64,000 bases of DNA from Bacillus mesophilus (lineage in GTDB: Bacteria > Bacillota > Bacilli > Bacillales > SA4). A model generated the notes under the pieces. That model was given only the letters and a program-made list of their open reading frames with translations. It searched no databases and had not been told where the DNA came from. This document shows positions 27,191 to 36,024 of this stretch, one piece after another. The number at the start of each line of letters is the position of its first letter. The stretch's first letter is position 1. Position numbers and translations under genes: made by a program. Location: positions 682,001-746,000 of the forward strand of contig NZ_JAAIWM010000002.1 of the NCBI RefSeq assembly GCF_011008845.1. The letters are read 5' to 3'.

Positions 27191-27832
27191 CTATATTTTC
27201 CAAATTCCTATCATAATAAGTAAAAGGCCTGGTAAAAATGAAAACTTCTGAACCCAACTACTATGAGACAGTAATTGTCCACATTTAATACCGACAAACA
27301 AAAAAACTGAGCTCATGGCGGCGACTGCCGCAGCCATAACAAATGGGGAATATCCCAAGAGTGCAGCACCTATTCCAGCACCAAAGGCATCCAATGAAAG
27401 CGCAGCACCTAGTAAAATTGCTTCTATGCCTGTAATCGTTCCAGATCGGTCAATATCAGCCTCCATGGGCTTACGAAGAATATGGATGACAATTCCCAGC
27501 GATTTAATCTCGAGCTTAACTAGCATTTTACGATCGTTACTCTCAGACTGCGTTTGGTCCTTATCAGGTCTAAAAAATTGGTATAGGACCCAAGCTCCAA
27601 TAAACACTAGGATGATTCCTCCAATTCTTTCAGCCCATTCTACAGATAGAACTGAAGCAATCAGTTCACCCGCTCCCATTGCCACCATTAAAGTTAGAGC
27701 CGAACAAAGAGCAATAATACATATGGAGCGTAAAGGAATCTTCATTTTACGAAGTCCATATGTTAATCCAACGCTAAAGCTATCAAGGCTCACCGCAAAC
27801 GCTAGCAGTATAAGTGACAGATATTGTAACAT
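27191..27832 (-). CDS. ytaF: Sporulation membrane protein YtaF (MntP-related)
   Basis: 213 residues with six predicted membrane helices in two related halves. Each half starts with a similar motif: FAVSLDSFSVGLTYG and AALSLDAFGAGIGAA. This D-S-F / D-A-F repeat is typical of the MntP/YtaF family, whose members include Mn efflux pumps. YtaF is expressed in sporulation in B. subtilis. The middle loop carries DIDRSGTITGIEA, an EF-hand-like acidic segment. It lies 63 bp after mutM. Confidence 0.92.
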   Translation of the reverse strand: MLQYLSLILLAFAVSLDSFSVGLTYGLRKMKIPLRSICIIALCSALTLMVAMGAGELIASVLSVEWAERIGGIILVFIGAWVLYQFFRPDKDQTQSESNDRKMLVKLEIKSLGIVIHILRKPMEADIDRSGTITGIEAILLGAALSLDAFGAGIGAALLGYSPFVMAAAVAAMSSVFLFVGIKCGQLLSHSSWVQKFSFLPGLLLIMIGIWKI

Positions 27833-27895
27833 GATGAGGCTCCTTCCATTTTTCAGCTACGATAGTATATGGAAAGAGCCCATCCATTGTTAAAG

Positions 27896-28729
27896 TTATG
27901 ATTTCATTTTTTGACACTTAGGACAAATATGTGTGCCGCGGCCACCAACAACAAGCTTTTGAATTTCTGAGTGACATTTTTTACAAGGTTCACCTTTACG
28001 ACCATAAACAAAGAGCTCCAGCTGAAACATTCCAATTTCACCCTGTGTATTTACATAAGACCGAATCGTGCTTCCACCCTTATCAACAGCCTCTTGTAAT
28101 GTATCAACAATTTCTTTATGAAGCTTCGTTAACTCTTTAGGTGTAAGTGAACTTGCATTCCGCTCAGGATGGATACCAGCTCGGTGAAGAGCTTCATCAA
28201 CATAGATATTTCCCAAGCCTACCACCAATTCTTGATCCAGTAGCGCTACTTTTATTTTTCGGTTTGTTTTTTTCAGACGTTCCTTTAAAAGCTTTACGGT
28301 GAATTCTGATGAAAAGGGCTCAGGACCAAGCTTGGCTAAAGGCTCTCCTAATAGCTCTTCACCTTTTTTAAATAGATGCATCGTGCCAAATTTCCGAACA
28401 TCCTTGTAGCGAAGCTGTGTGTCATCTGTAAAAGTAAACAGCACATGAGTATGCTTATCATAGGTTTCAGTTAGTTCATATAAGCCATATCGTCCCTCCA
28501 TCCTTAAATGGGAAACAAGCACATAATCATCTAACAAAAACTTGATAAACTTCCCTCTTCTTTGCACATCGTGAATCGTTTGTCCGATTAAGGCATCAAC
28601 AAACTGCTCTACCTCTTGAGGTTGTTTAATCATCTTGGGCCATAATACATGCACCTGTTTTATCGTTTTGCCCTCGACAAGTTTCAATAATGTACGGCAT
28701 ACCGTTTCTACTTCAGGTAGTTCAGGCAT
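27896..28729 (-). CDS. mutM: Formamidopyrimidine-DNA glycosylase (Fpg/MutM)
   Basis: 277 residues. The N-terminal MPELPEVET gives catalytic Pro2 and Glu3. A conserved Lys lies in LFKKGEEL (beta-hairpin Lys of Fpg), the H2TH domain is near DQELVVGLGNIYVDEALHRAG, and a C-terminal zinc finger has CKKC and CPKC. It removes 8-oxoguanine and cleaves the abasic site. It follows polA by 29 bp, so repair synthesis and lesion removal are co-expressed. Confidence 0.98.
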   Translation of the reverse strand: MPELPEVETVCRTLLKLVEGKTIKQVHVLWPKMIKQPQEVEQFVDALIGQTIHDVQRRGKFIKFLLDDYVLVSHLRMEGRYGLYELTETYDKHTHVLFTFTDDTQLRYKDVRKFGTMHLFKKGEELLGEPLAKLGPEPFSSEFTVKLLKERLKKTNRKIKVALLDQELVVGLGNIYVDEALHRAGIHPERNASSLTPKELTKLHKEIVDTLQEAVDKGGSTIRSYVNTQGEIGMFQLELFVYGRKGEPCKKCHSEIQKLVVGGRGTHICPKCQKMKS

Positions 28730-28758
28730 TGCATCACTTCCTTTATGCCATAATAAAG

Positions 28759-31389
28759 TTACTTTGCATCATACCAAGTTGGTCCGTAAGCGTAATCAAC
28801 TTTTAATGGTACCTTTAACTCAAGAGCATTTTCCATGACTCTTGGGACTAACTCCTTGAGACTCTCTATTTCACTCTCAGGAGCTTCTACGATCAGTTCA
28901 TCGTGTACCTGTAGTAATAGTCTTGCTTGTAGCCCTTCATTTTTTAATGCTTCAGCTAGATCAATCATAGCCTTCTTGATAATATCTGCCGCGCTTCCTT
29001 GAATTGGAGTATTCATTGCTGTTCTTTCTGCAAAGCTTCTAACATTGAAATTCCTACTAGTAATGTCAGGTATATATCGACGACGTTGCATTAAAGTAGT
29101 GACAAATCCAGCCTGCTTAGCTTGGACCACAATGTCACTCATATATTCTTGGACACCAGGGAAGCTTTCCAAATACTTCTCAATAAAGGTTCCGGCTTCT
29201 TTTCTAGTGATTCCAAGTCCTTGAGATAAACCATAATCACTTATACCATATACAATTCCAAAATTAACAGCTTTTGCTTGTCGTCTCATATCCGAGGTAA
29301 CATCCTCAGCTTTTACATTAAAGACATCCATTGCTGTTTTCGTATGAATATCTAGATCATTCTGAAACGCATCTATTAGCTTTTCATCTTCAGCTATATG
29401 TGCAAGGACGCGAAGCTCTATTTGTGAATAGTCCGCTGCGAAAATAATCCAACCCTCTTCTGACGGAACAAATGCTTGTCTTATTTTCCGCCCCTCTTCT
29501 AGTCGAATCGGGATATTTTGAAGATTAGGGTCTGTTGAGCTTAATCTTCCCGTTTGAGTAAGGGCCTGATTAAATCTCGTATGAACCTTTTTCGTTTCCT
29601 TATTAATTACTTTTAGTAAACCTTCTAAATATGTTGAGTTCAATTTACCAAGCTGACGATAGGTCAAAATAGCAGGAATAATTGTATGCTCTCCTTCAAG
29701 CTTTTCTAAAACATCAGCAGAGGTGGAATAGCCAGTTTTTGTCTTCTTAACAGCTGGCAAATTAAGCTTTTCAAACAATATAACACCAAGCTGTTTTGGT
29801 GAATTAATATTAAATACTTCACCCGCTAATTGATGAATCTCCTTTTCAAGATCCTCTAAACGCTTTGAAAGCTCCTTTTGCATGTCGTTTAATCGATTTT
29901 GATCTACTTTCACACCCGTATATTCCATTTCGGCTAAAATAAATGCTAAAGGTAGCTCCAGTTCTCTATATAATTCAAGCTGCTGATTTTCTTCTAATTC
30001 CTTTTCAAATTGACTACGAAGTTTACTTAGCGCCAGTGCCTTTCTTACTATATGTTCACTAAGTTTATCCTCATCAGGGATACCACGTTTCGCTCCCTTC
30101 CCATAAACAGCTTCATCGGTTAACACCTGATAATAACCTTTATTTTTGGCAATTGTTGCAAGATCACCAGTTTCATCTGCCGAATTAAGAATATAGGAGG
30201 CAATCAGCAAGTCAAAATCAACACCCTGCAAATCAACACCTTGACACTTTAACGCAACGATTGCTTTTTTAGCATCATAGATCGTTTTCTTAGCATGTTC
30301 ATCCTTGGCCCATTTCTTAAATTCAGCTGAGTTTATAGCTACTTCAGTAGGAATAAAATAGTTCCCAGTTTCATTTATGATGGCAATTCCTTGAATGTCC
30401 GCCTGATGATAATGATCTTCCATTACCTCAACAATGAGCGTTGAATCCTTAGCGAGTACATCTTCGTTTAGTTCTTCTACTTTTTCAAAAGATAGCTCAT
30501 TCAATTCAACTTCTTCTTCAACTGCTGTAATGTTCATTTTATCAAGCAACGATTGGAACTTTAGCTCTTTGAATAAGGTGACAACCTTCTCTTCATCGTA
30601 ACCAACATACGTAAGATCCTCAACGTTGACCTCAATCGGTGCTTCTCTATGAATGGTTGCTAGCTGCTTACTCATAAAAGCACTATCTTTGTGTTCTTCA
30701 AGCTTTTCTTTTAACTTCTTTCCACTAACCTCGTCTAGATGCTCATATAGGTTTTCAATGGTTTCATATTCCTTCAACAGCTTTATTGCTGTTTTTTCAC
30801 CTACACCGGGTACACCAGGAATATTATCTGACGTATCTCCCATTAATCCCTTCATATCAATTACCTGAACCGAAGAGATTCCTAGCTTCTCAAATAAGAA
30901 ATCAGGTGTATACGAGTCTACCTCAGTGATTCCTTTTCTAGTAATATCAACCGTTGTCTTATCAGATACTAATTGAAGTAAGTCCTTGTCACCTGTAATT
31001 ACTTTTATTTCAGTATCTTCATTTTCAGCTTGTTTTGAAAGGGTGCCGATAATATCGTCTGCTTCATAGTTTTCTAGTTCATATCTTTTAATTTTGTAGG
31101 CATCTAGCAACTCACGAATAAACGGCATTTGTTCAGATAGCTCTGGTGGTGTTTTCTGCCTTCCACCTTTATATTCCTGAAATGTTGAGTGACGAAACGT
31201 TGTCTTTCCTGCATCAAAAGCAACGAGGATATGACTTGGCTTTTCTTCTTCCAATATCCTCATAAGAATCATTGTGAAGCCGTAAACCGCATTGGTATGT
31301 ACCCCTTTATCATTGCTCAATAATGGTAATGCAAAGAAAGCACGATAAGCTAAACTATTTCCATCTATTAAAACGATTTTATTTCCCAT
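28759..31389 (-). CDS. polA: DNA polymerase I
   Basis: 876 residues. The order is: N-terminal 5'-3' exonuclease (1-about 290, with DGNSLAYRAFFALP and GDKDLLQLV), a middle 3'-5' exonuclease-like domain (about 300-470) lacking the catalytic DxE motif, as in other Bacillus Pol I, and the polymerase domain with DYSQIELRVLAHI and QVHDELIVEAP. It fills gaps and removes Okazaki primers. It leads the polA-mutM-ytaF-coaE operon. Upstream lies an 800-bp gene-free region rich in repeats. Confidence 0.98.
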   Translation of the reverse strand: MGNKIVLIDGNSLAYRAFFALPLLSNDKGVHTNAVYGFTMILMRILEEEKPSHILVAFDAGKTTFRHSTFQEYKGGRQKTPPELSEQMPFIRELLDAYKIKRYELENYEADDIIGTLSKQAENEDTEIKVITGDKDLLQLVSDKTTVDITRKGITEVDSYTPDFLFEKLGISSVQVIDMKGLMGDTSDNIPGVPGVGEKTAIKLLKEYETIENLYEHLDEVSGKKLKEKLEEHKDSAFMSKQLATIHREAPIEVNVEDLTYVGYDEEKVVTLFKELKFQSLLDKMNITAVEEEVELNELSFEKVEELNEDVLAKDSTLIVEVMEDHYHQADIQGIAIINETGNYFIPTEVAINSAEFKKWAKDEHAKKTIYDAKKAIVALKCQGVDLQGVDFDLLIASYILNSADETGDLATIAKNKGYYQVLTDEAVYGKGAKRGIPDEDKLSEHIVRKALALSKLRSQFEKELEENQQLELYRELELPLAFILAEMEYTGVKVDQNRLNDMQKELSKRLEDLEKEIHQLAGEVFNINSPKQLGVILFEKLNLPAVKKTKTGYSTSADVLEKLEGEHTIIPAILTYRQLGKLNSTYLEGLLKVINKETKKVHTRFNQALTQTGRLSSTDPNLQNIPIRLEEGRKIRQAFVPSEEGWIIFAADYSQIELRVLAHIAEDEKLIDAFQNDLDIHTKTAMDVFNVKAEDVTSDMRRQAKAVNFGIVYGISDYGLSQGLGITRKEAGTFIEKYLESFPGVQEYMSDIVVQAKQAGFVTTLMQRRRYIPDITSRNFNVRSFAERTAMNTPIQGSAADIIKKAMIDLAEALKNEGLQARLLLQVHDELIVEAPESEIESLKELVPRVMENALELKVPLKVDYAYGPTWYDAK

Positions 31390-31480
31390 TACTTTTTCCC
31401 CTTCTTTCCTATTACTAAATTGTTAACTATGTGGTCTGCATAAATACTTTTTTCTTTGCTGTGCCATTAACAGAGGAATT

Positions 31481-31632
31481 GATTTCCACTACAGGTTGCT
31501 TCGCTTTCCGCGGGGCGTGCGTTGAGCCTCCTCGTCGCTTACGCTCCTGCGGGGTCTCACCAAGGACAAAGTGATTTCCTTTGTCCCTATATCACGCTGC
31601 TCCCGCAGGAGTCTCGCACCTTTCGTTCCAAT
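31481..31632. repeat. Repeat family A, copy 2
   Basis: Shares with copy 1 (19012) the blocks TCGCTTTCCGCGGGGCGTGC, GAGCCTCCTCG, CTGCGGGGTCTCACC and CTCCCGCAGGAGTCTCGC. Between the last two it carries an extra hairpin, GGACAAAG/CTTTGTCC, absent from copy 1. It is 90 bp upstream of polA. Confidence 0.85.
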
Positions 31633-31740
31633 CAATTGGTCTTATTATAAGTTGTTTTATATCTAAAAGCCTAAAAGCCACTATCTTTTCAATTGGTTTT
31701 ACCTTGAAGATAGATTGTTTCTTTTAAGCATACGATAGTG

Positions 31741-31925
31741 GAATGGAGCGGAAGACACTGATATAAGGATCCTCTACTAAAAGCTGCCACGTCCTGTGGC
31801 AAACGTAGAGGTCAGCACATCCTGTGCAAGCGCGGGAGATAGAGGAAAGGTCGAGACCCCGCAGTCAAAGCCGAGGAGGCTCGACTTCCTCCCCGCGGAA
31901 AGCAAGTGTCTGGAGCGCAATGCAA
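31741..31925. repeat. Repeat family A, copy 3 (inverted, with inserted hairpins)
   Basis: The right end carries, in opposite orientation to copy 2, GAGACCCCGCAG, GCCGAGGAGGCTC and CCCCGCGGAAAGC. The left half has inserted hairpins: CTCTAC/GTAGAG (31772-31810) enclosing GCCAC/GTGGC (31786-31800), then GCAC/GTGC (31815-31827). Both inner hairpins have a 5-nt loop that reads AGGA plus one base on the minus strand. Copies 2 and 3 together form a large inverted pair around about 110 bp. Confidence 0.8.
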
Positions 31926-32084
31926 CGAACACAATCATAAAACAACCAAGATGCTACTATCTCTTTTAAAAAGACCATCTACTAAATCAAACATTTATAT
32001 ATACAAAATTAGACATTATCTATTTTATCATGAGATATATTGTAAAGGAAAATGGGTGCCCCTTTCATTTGGTAGAAGGATAAA

Positions 32085-32118
32085 AAAATAGACGAGAACA
32101 TGATCGTTCTCGTCTTCC
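32085..32118 (-). terminator. Strong terminator in the phoR-polA gap
   Basis: AGACGAGAAC/GTTCTCGTCT is a 10-bp perfect stem with loop GATCAT, followed by ATTTTTTT on the minus strand. It may end phoPR, a separate short transcript, or both. Confidence 0.9.
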
Positions 32119-32160
32119 AAATTGGATGAAGGGGTCTTCTTTCTTATGATAGAAGACTAT

Positions 32161-32199
32161 TGTTAAGGGAAAATAAAACAAATGTTAAGCTATTGTTAA
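32161..32199 (-). promoter_or_regulatory. Candidate Pho box array downstream of phoR
   Basis: On the minus strand TTAACA occurs at 32199-32194, 32188-32183 and 32166-32161, with a degenerate TTTATT at 32177-32172. All four sit on an exact 11-bp grid, matching the PhoP-binding pattern (TT-A/C/T-ACA repeats). TATCAT (32151-32146) lies 9 bp beyond the last copy, where a -10 is expected. The same stretch is also an imperfect hairpin (AAGGGAAAAT/ATTTTCCCTT), which is an alternative explanation. Confidence 0.5.
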
Positions 32200-32214
32200 T
32201 TTTCCCTTTTTCTA

Positions 32215-33972
32215 CTATTCTTTTTTAAATTTAATAGTAAAAACTGAACCATGCCCTTCATTACTCCATACGCTTATATTCCCGTGATGCGCTTCAACAA
32301 GATGCTTGACGATAGCCAAACCTAAGCCTGTTCCCCCAGAATTACGAGTTCTCGCTTTATCGACTCGATAGAATCGTTCGAATATTCTAGGTAGTTCACT
32401 TTCTGTTATCCCAATTCCCGTATCAGCAACTTTTACATGAATCTCACTCTGAGTCTCTTCTATTGAAACGGATACTTTCCCTTCAGCTGGTGTATAGGTA
32501 ATAGCATTACTAATTAGATTAATGAATATTTGCTTTAGTCTATTAAGGTCACCTTTTATCAAGACAGGATGATTGCTCCCAAACTCAAGAGAAATTTGTT
32601 TATCCTCTGCCCTTGCGTTAAGCATCAGGAGCACCTCTTCAAGAACTTCTGTTATATTGACCATCTGCCAATTAATAGAGAACCCCGTTTGTTCCATCTT
32701 AGATAAGTCTAAAAGATCCTGAATTAAGCTCTGCAAACGATCACTTTCTTTTAGGATAATCTTTAAGAAGTTTTCTAGAATCTTTTCATCCTTCATTGCA
32801 CCATCTAGTAGGGTTTCTGAAAAGCCTTTTATAGAAGTAATCGGTGTTCTCAGCTCGTGAGATACATTTACAACAAAATCTTTACGCATTTGTTCGAGCT
32901 TCTTTATTTCCGAAATATCATGGAAAACCAGGACTATACCCTTCCATTCGTCATTCGTACCAATAATAGGAGCCCCATATACTTCAAAGTGTTTTTTTCC
33001 ATTAACCAAGGTTAGTAACATTTGCTTTCTAACCTTAACCTCTGTCATGAAAATCTCTTCCACTAATGAAATAATCTCCTTATGTTTTATTGCTTCATAA
33101 TAGAGACTATATAAGTAGTCAACAGGCTCTACATTAAATATTTCCTTATACGATCGATTAATTAAATTTATATAGCCTCTACCATCAATTAGAATCAATC
33201 CACTTCCCATATTTTCTATGAGAGTACTAAGACGATCCTGCTGCATCTCTTGTGCTTGACCCATATCCTGTAAATTACGTGCTAAAATATTAATAGACTG
33301 ACTTAGCATCCCAGTCTCATCGTGATTGTCTTCAAAAGTTCTAGCCTTATAATTTCCTCTAGCTAGTTCAATTGCCACCTTTGTTGCTGCTTCAATAGGT
33401 CTTATATAGTGCTTGGTAATTCTAATTCCAATAATAAATATGACAATAAAGGCTAGACCAAGACTACTAATTAGTAATGCCCAGATTTGTTTATTAAGAC
33501 TGACTAAAGATTCTACAGGAACACTAAAAAGTAAATGGCCTTCATTTAATTGAGCATCCAACAGAGGAACGATATAAAAATACCGTTCCTTTGTTTTATC
33601 TATCAAATGATAGGCTTTCTCTTTATTAGCAGTAGTCCTAATCATCCGTTCGTATTCTTGTTTTACTTGCTCACTTATTGAGGCTACAGATTGCTTTGTA
33701 TCAGATATGATCTCTCCAGATGAATTTAATACAGTAATCTGTGCATCTAAAGCATTACCCATCTTTTTTGCCTGTTGCTGTGAGGCTTGGTCTTGTATTC
33801 CATTCTCCTCAAACAACATAGCAACAAGGTTTGCTTCCTTTTCAAGCCTTTGATTAAATGAATTAGTATAAAAGCTATTGAAAATTTGTCCTAGAATAAT
33901 TCCTAAACCTAAAAGCACGACTAATACTAAGCTTATAAAGCCAAATATTAGTCTTGATCTGAATTTATTCAT
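32215..33972 (-). CDS. phoR: Phosphate regulon sensor kinase PhoR
   Basis: 585 residues. There are two membrane helices (about 8-30 and 162-184) flanking an extracytoplasmic PAS-like domain. Then come HAMP (about 185-240), PAS (about 245-355), HisKA with the H-box VVNVSHELRTPITSIKGF (His372), and a HATPase with NAITYTP, DTGIGI and GTGLGLAIVKHLVEAH. It phosphorylates PhoP under phosphate limitation. Its start overlaps phoP by 8 nt, so the two are translationally coupled. Confidence 0.96.
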   Translation of the reverse strand: MNKFRSRLIFGFISLVLVVLLGLGIILGQIFNSFYTNSFNQRLEKEANLVAMLFEENGIQDQASQQQAKKMGNALDAQITVLNSSGEIISDTKQSVASISEQVKQEYERMIRTTANKEKAYHLIDKTKERYFYIVPLLDAQLNEGHLLFSVPVESLVSLNKQIWALLISSLGLAFIVIFIIGIRITKHYIRPIEAATKVAIELARGNYKARTFEDNHDETGMLSQSINILARNLQDMGQAQEMQQDRLSTLIENMGSGLILIDGRGYINLINRSYKEIFNVEPVDYLYSLYYEAIKHKEIISLVEEIFMTEVKVRKQMLLTLVNGKKHFEVYGAPIIGTNDEWKGIVLVFHDISEIKKLEQMRKDFVVNVSHELRTPITSIKGFSETLLDGAMKDEKILENFLKIILKESDRLQSLIQDLLDLSKMEQTGFSINWQMVNITEVLEEVLLMLNARAEDKQISLEFGSNHPVLIKGDLNRLKQIFINLISNAITYTPAEGKVSVSIEETQSEIHVKVADTGIGITESELPRIFERFYRVDKARTRNSGGTGLGLAIVKHLVEAHHGNISVWSNEGHGSVFTIKFKKE

Positions 33973-34684
33973 TTACCTTTGGCTCCTCGAGCTTATAGCC
34001 TAGTCCACGAATCGTCTTTATATAAATTGGTTTTTTTGTATTTCTTTCAATTTTCTCACGTAAATGACTGATATGAACATCTACTATTCTTGTGTCACCC
34101 GCAAAATCATAATTCCAAACTGCACTTAGCAGTTGATCTCGTGTTAACACGCGACCTTTGTGCTTAGCTAAATAGACGAGTAGTTCGAATTCCTTTGGAG
34201 TTAAATCTAATCGTTCTTCACTAAAATATGCCTCGTAACGATCAGGGTAAATAACTAACTCTGAAACGTTCATTTGTTCCCCAATAGCTTGATCAGCGTT
34301 TTCAGCCTCTTGCAAGATTTGTGTTCTTCTTAGAATTGCTTTCACCCTAGCTACGACTTCTCTAGGACTAAACGGCTTCGTCATATAATCGTCAGCCCCA
34401 AGTTCCAGGCCCAATACTTTATCAAACTCATCATCTTTTGCTGTAAGCATCAAGATAGGTAACATGATTCTTTCTTGTCGAAGTTGTTTACACACTTCAA
34501 TTCCGTCCATTTTAGGCAACATCAAATCAAGCACCATCAAATCTGGTTGCTCTGTAATCGCCAAATTTTTACCGCTCTCACCATCCATGGCTGTAATAAC
34601 GTCAAAGCCAGCCTGTTGTAAATTGTATTGCAGCAACGTAACAATCGATTGTTCATCATCCACTACAAGTACCTTTTTGTTCAT
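33965..34684 (-). CDS. phoP: Phosphate regulon response regulator PhoP
   Basis: 239 residues. The receiver domain has Asp9, Asp10, phospho-acceptor Asp53 (VLDLMLP) and Lys103 (MTKPF); the OmpR-type winged helix occupies about 130-235 (LTPKEFELLVYLAKHKGRVLTR, TRIVDVHISHLREKIE). It activates or represses phosphate genes through TTAACA-type boxes. A possible sigma-A promoter lies at 34746-34773 (TTGTGT, 16 bp, TAAGAT). No Pho box is seen upstream of phoP itself. Confidence 0.96.
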   Translation of the reverse strand: MNKKVLVVDDEQSIVTLLQYNLQQAGFDVITAMDGESGKNLAITEQPDLMVLDLMLPKMDGIEVCKQLRQERIMLPILMLTAKDDEFDKVLGLELGADDYMTKPFSPREVVARVKAILRRTQILQEAENADQAIGEQMNVSELVIYPDRYEAYFSEERLDLTPKEFELLVYLAKHKGRVLTRDQLLSAVWNYDFAGDTRIVDVHISHLREKIERNTKKPIYIKTIRGLGYKLEEPKVNE

Positions 34685-34823
34685 AGCTCACTCAACCCTT
34701 TTCCTTTATTCCCCTTCAACCATGTATGAATCTATCTCTTCTTTCATCTTACTATGAAAATGAATGAACACAAAGCTTTTTGTCGCGAGATTATGACACC
34801 TCCAAAAAATTCTATCTCGACTA

Positions 34824-35405
34824 TTATATGATATCTTGTTCTAAGTGCTTGATACAGTTATACAGCCCGCATTGCCAACTATCTCCAACCTTATTGATTT
34901 GAGTAAAGGACGTGTTATGAAGAGATGAAGGTAGTTCGTCTTTAAATAAATGTCTTAGCAGCTTTCTTATGAAAGCCCCATGTGTCACTAGTAATATTTT
35001 CTCCCCATCATGCCGTTCAGTAATTTCATTTAAGAAGGCTTTTGCTCTTAGAACTACAATCTCATCCTTTTCTATGCCTAAATCTAGTTTGCGCCAATCC
35101 GTACCCCATTTTTTAATTCTCTCTTCCTCTGTCGTTCCTTCAATCAATCCACCACCAACTTCTCGAAGTCTAACATCTATCTCAATAGGAATCCTCGTTT
35201 TATGAACGATAAGATCTGCAGTTTGTTTAGCTCTTAGTAAATCACTAGAATAAACCACATTCCATTGTTCTCTCTTCAAACGCTCGGCAAGCAGATTCGC
35301 CCCTAGTATTCCTTCATCGTTTAGGGGAATATCTGCATTTCCTTGTGCCCTTCCTTCTGAATTCCACTGTGTACGCCCATGTCTAATGATTCCTATTGTA
35401 GTCAT
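34824..35405 (-). CDS. Histidine phosphatase family protein
   Basis: 193 residues. The phospho-acceptor motif is RHGRTQWN (8-15; His9), followed by GNADIPLNDEG, SDLLRAKQTADLI, a catalytic Glu in REVGGGLIEGTTEEE, and the second His in LVTHGAFIRKLL. This is the phosphoglycerate-mutase-like (RHG) phosphatase fold. The substrate is unknown, but being next to phoPR invites a role in phosphate metabolism, as in PhoE-type enzymes. AAGGGGTG precedes the ATG. Confidence 0.88.
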   Translation of the reverse strand: MTTIGIIRHGRTQWNSEGRAQGNADIPLNDEGILGANLLAERLKREQWNVVYSSDLLRAKQTADLIVHKTRIPIEIDVRLREVGGGLIEGTTEEERIKKWGTDWRKLDLGIEKDEIVVLRAKAFLNEITERHDGEKILLVTHGAFIRKLLRHLFKDELPSSLHNTSFTQINKVGDSWQCGLYNCIKHLEQDII

Positions 35406-35458
35406 GTGTGTTCACCCCTTATAGTTTCTAATTTCAACATATACGATTCTACTCAAAA

Positions 35459-35490
35459 TGAAAAGACTTAGCTGATCGCTAAGTCTTATT
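35459..35490 (-). terminator. Terminator of the MaoC-like gene
   Basis: AAGACTTAGC/GCTAAGTCTT pairs around GATCA and is followed by TTCATTTT on the minus strand, 13 bp past the stop. Confidence 0.88.
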
Positions 35491-35502
35491 ACAAGTGATC
35501 TA

Positions 35503-35979
35503 TTAAAAGTTTTCAAGTGCTGAACCAGTGAACGATTCAACTAGTATAGGTGGGGCGACTTTCAATGTTCCATTTAAGACTACTTCTTGTTCCTCATCTA
35601 CAGCTTCTATGTACATGGTAATTTCATTATTTTTGACATCAACCTCTGTGATTTCAAAGAGAAACTTGATGGTTGCATAATGATAGACTGGTTTTATAAA
35701 CTTTATTTGTTGCTCATTAACGGAACTTCCGGGCCCAGGTAAATATTTAGATACAGCTGCAGTCACAATTCCAGTAAGCATGATTGTTGGAACAATTGGT
35801 TTCTTAAAAGGAGTTTGGGACGCATAATCATGCTGAATAAAAAGTGGATTAGAATCATTCGTTAATCCTAAATATAGCAATAAATCCTTATCTTCAATCT
35901 TTTCTGTAAGCGTAAGCTTTTCACCAACACTCATCTCTCCGATTTTCCGGCCTGGCTTTCTCTTTTTTCCTAATAACAT
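35503..35979 (-). CDS. MaoC-like hot-dog fold dehydratase
   Basis: 158 residues. GEMSVGEKLTLTEKIEDKDLLLYLGLTNDSNPLFIQHDYA matches the start of MaoC/(R)-enoyl-CoA hydratase proteins (normally ...TGDxNPIHxD; here DSNPLFIQHD), followed by VPTIMLTGIVTAAVSKYLPGPGSS. The Asp/His catalytic pair is only partly conserved, so activity is uncertain. It lies after mdh in the citZ-icd-mdh region and has a perfect cre site near its promoter, suggesting CcpA control and a link to fatty-acid or carbon overflow metabolism. Confidence 0.85.
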   Translation of the reverse strand: MLLGKKRKPGRKIGEMSVGEKLTLTEKIEDKDLLLYLGLTNDSNPLFIQHDYASQTPFKKPIVPTIMLTGIVTAAVSKYLPGPGSSVNEQQIKFIKPVYHYATIKFLFEITEVDVKNNEITMYIEAVDEEQEVVLNGTLKVAPPILVESFTGSALENF

Positions 35980-36024
35980 ATAATCCCCTCCACACTGTGT
36001 ACTTAACTTTTTATATTATATATA

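Noticed and set aside
31906-32091. 61-codon plus-strand ORF between polA and phoR
   Set aside because: Starts within repeat A copy 3, no RBS, ends near the terminator.
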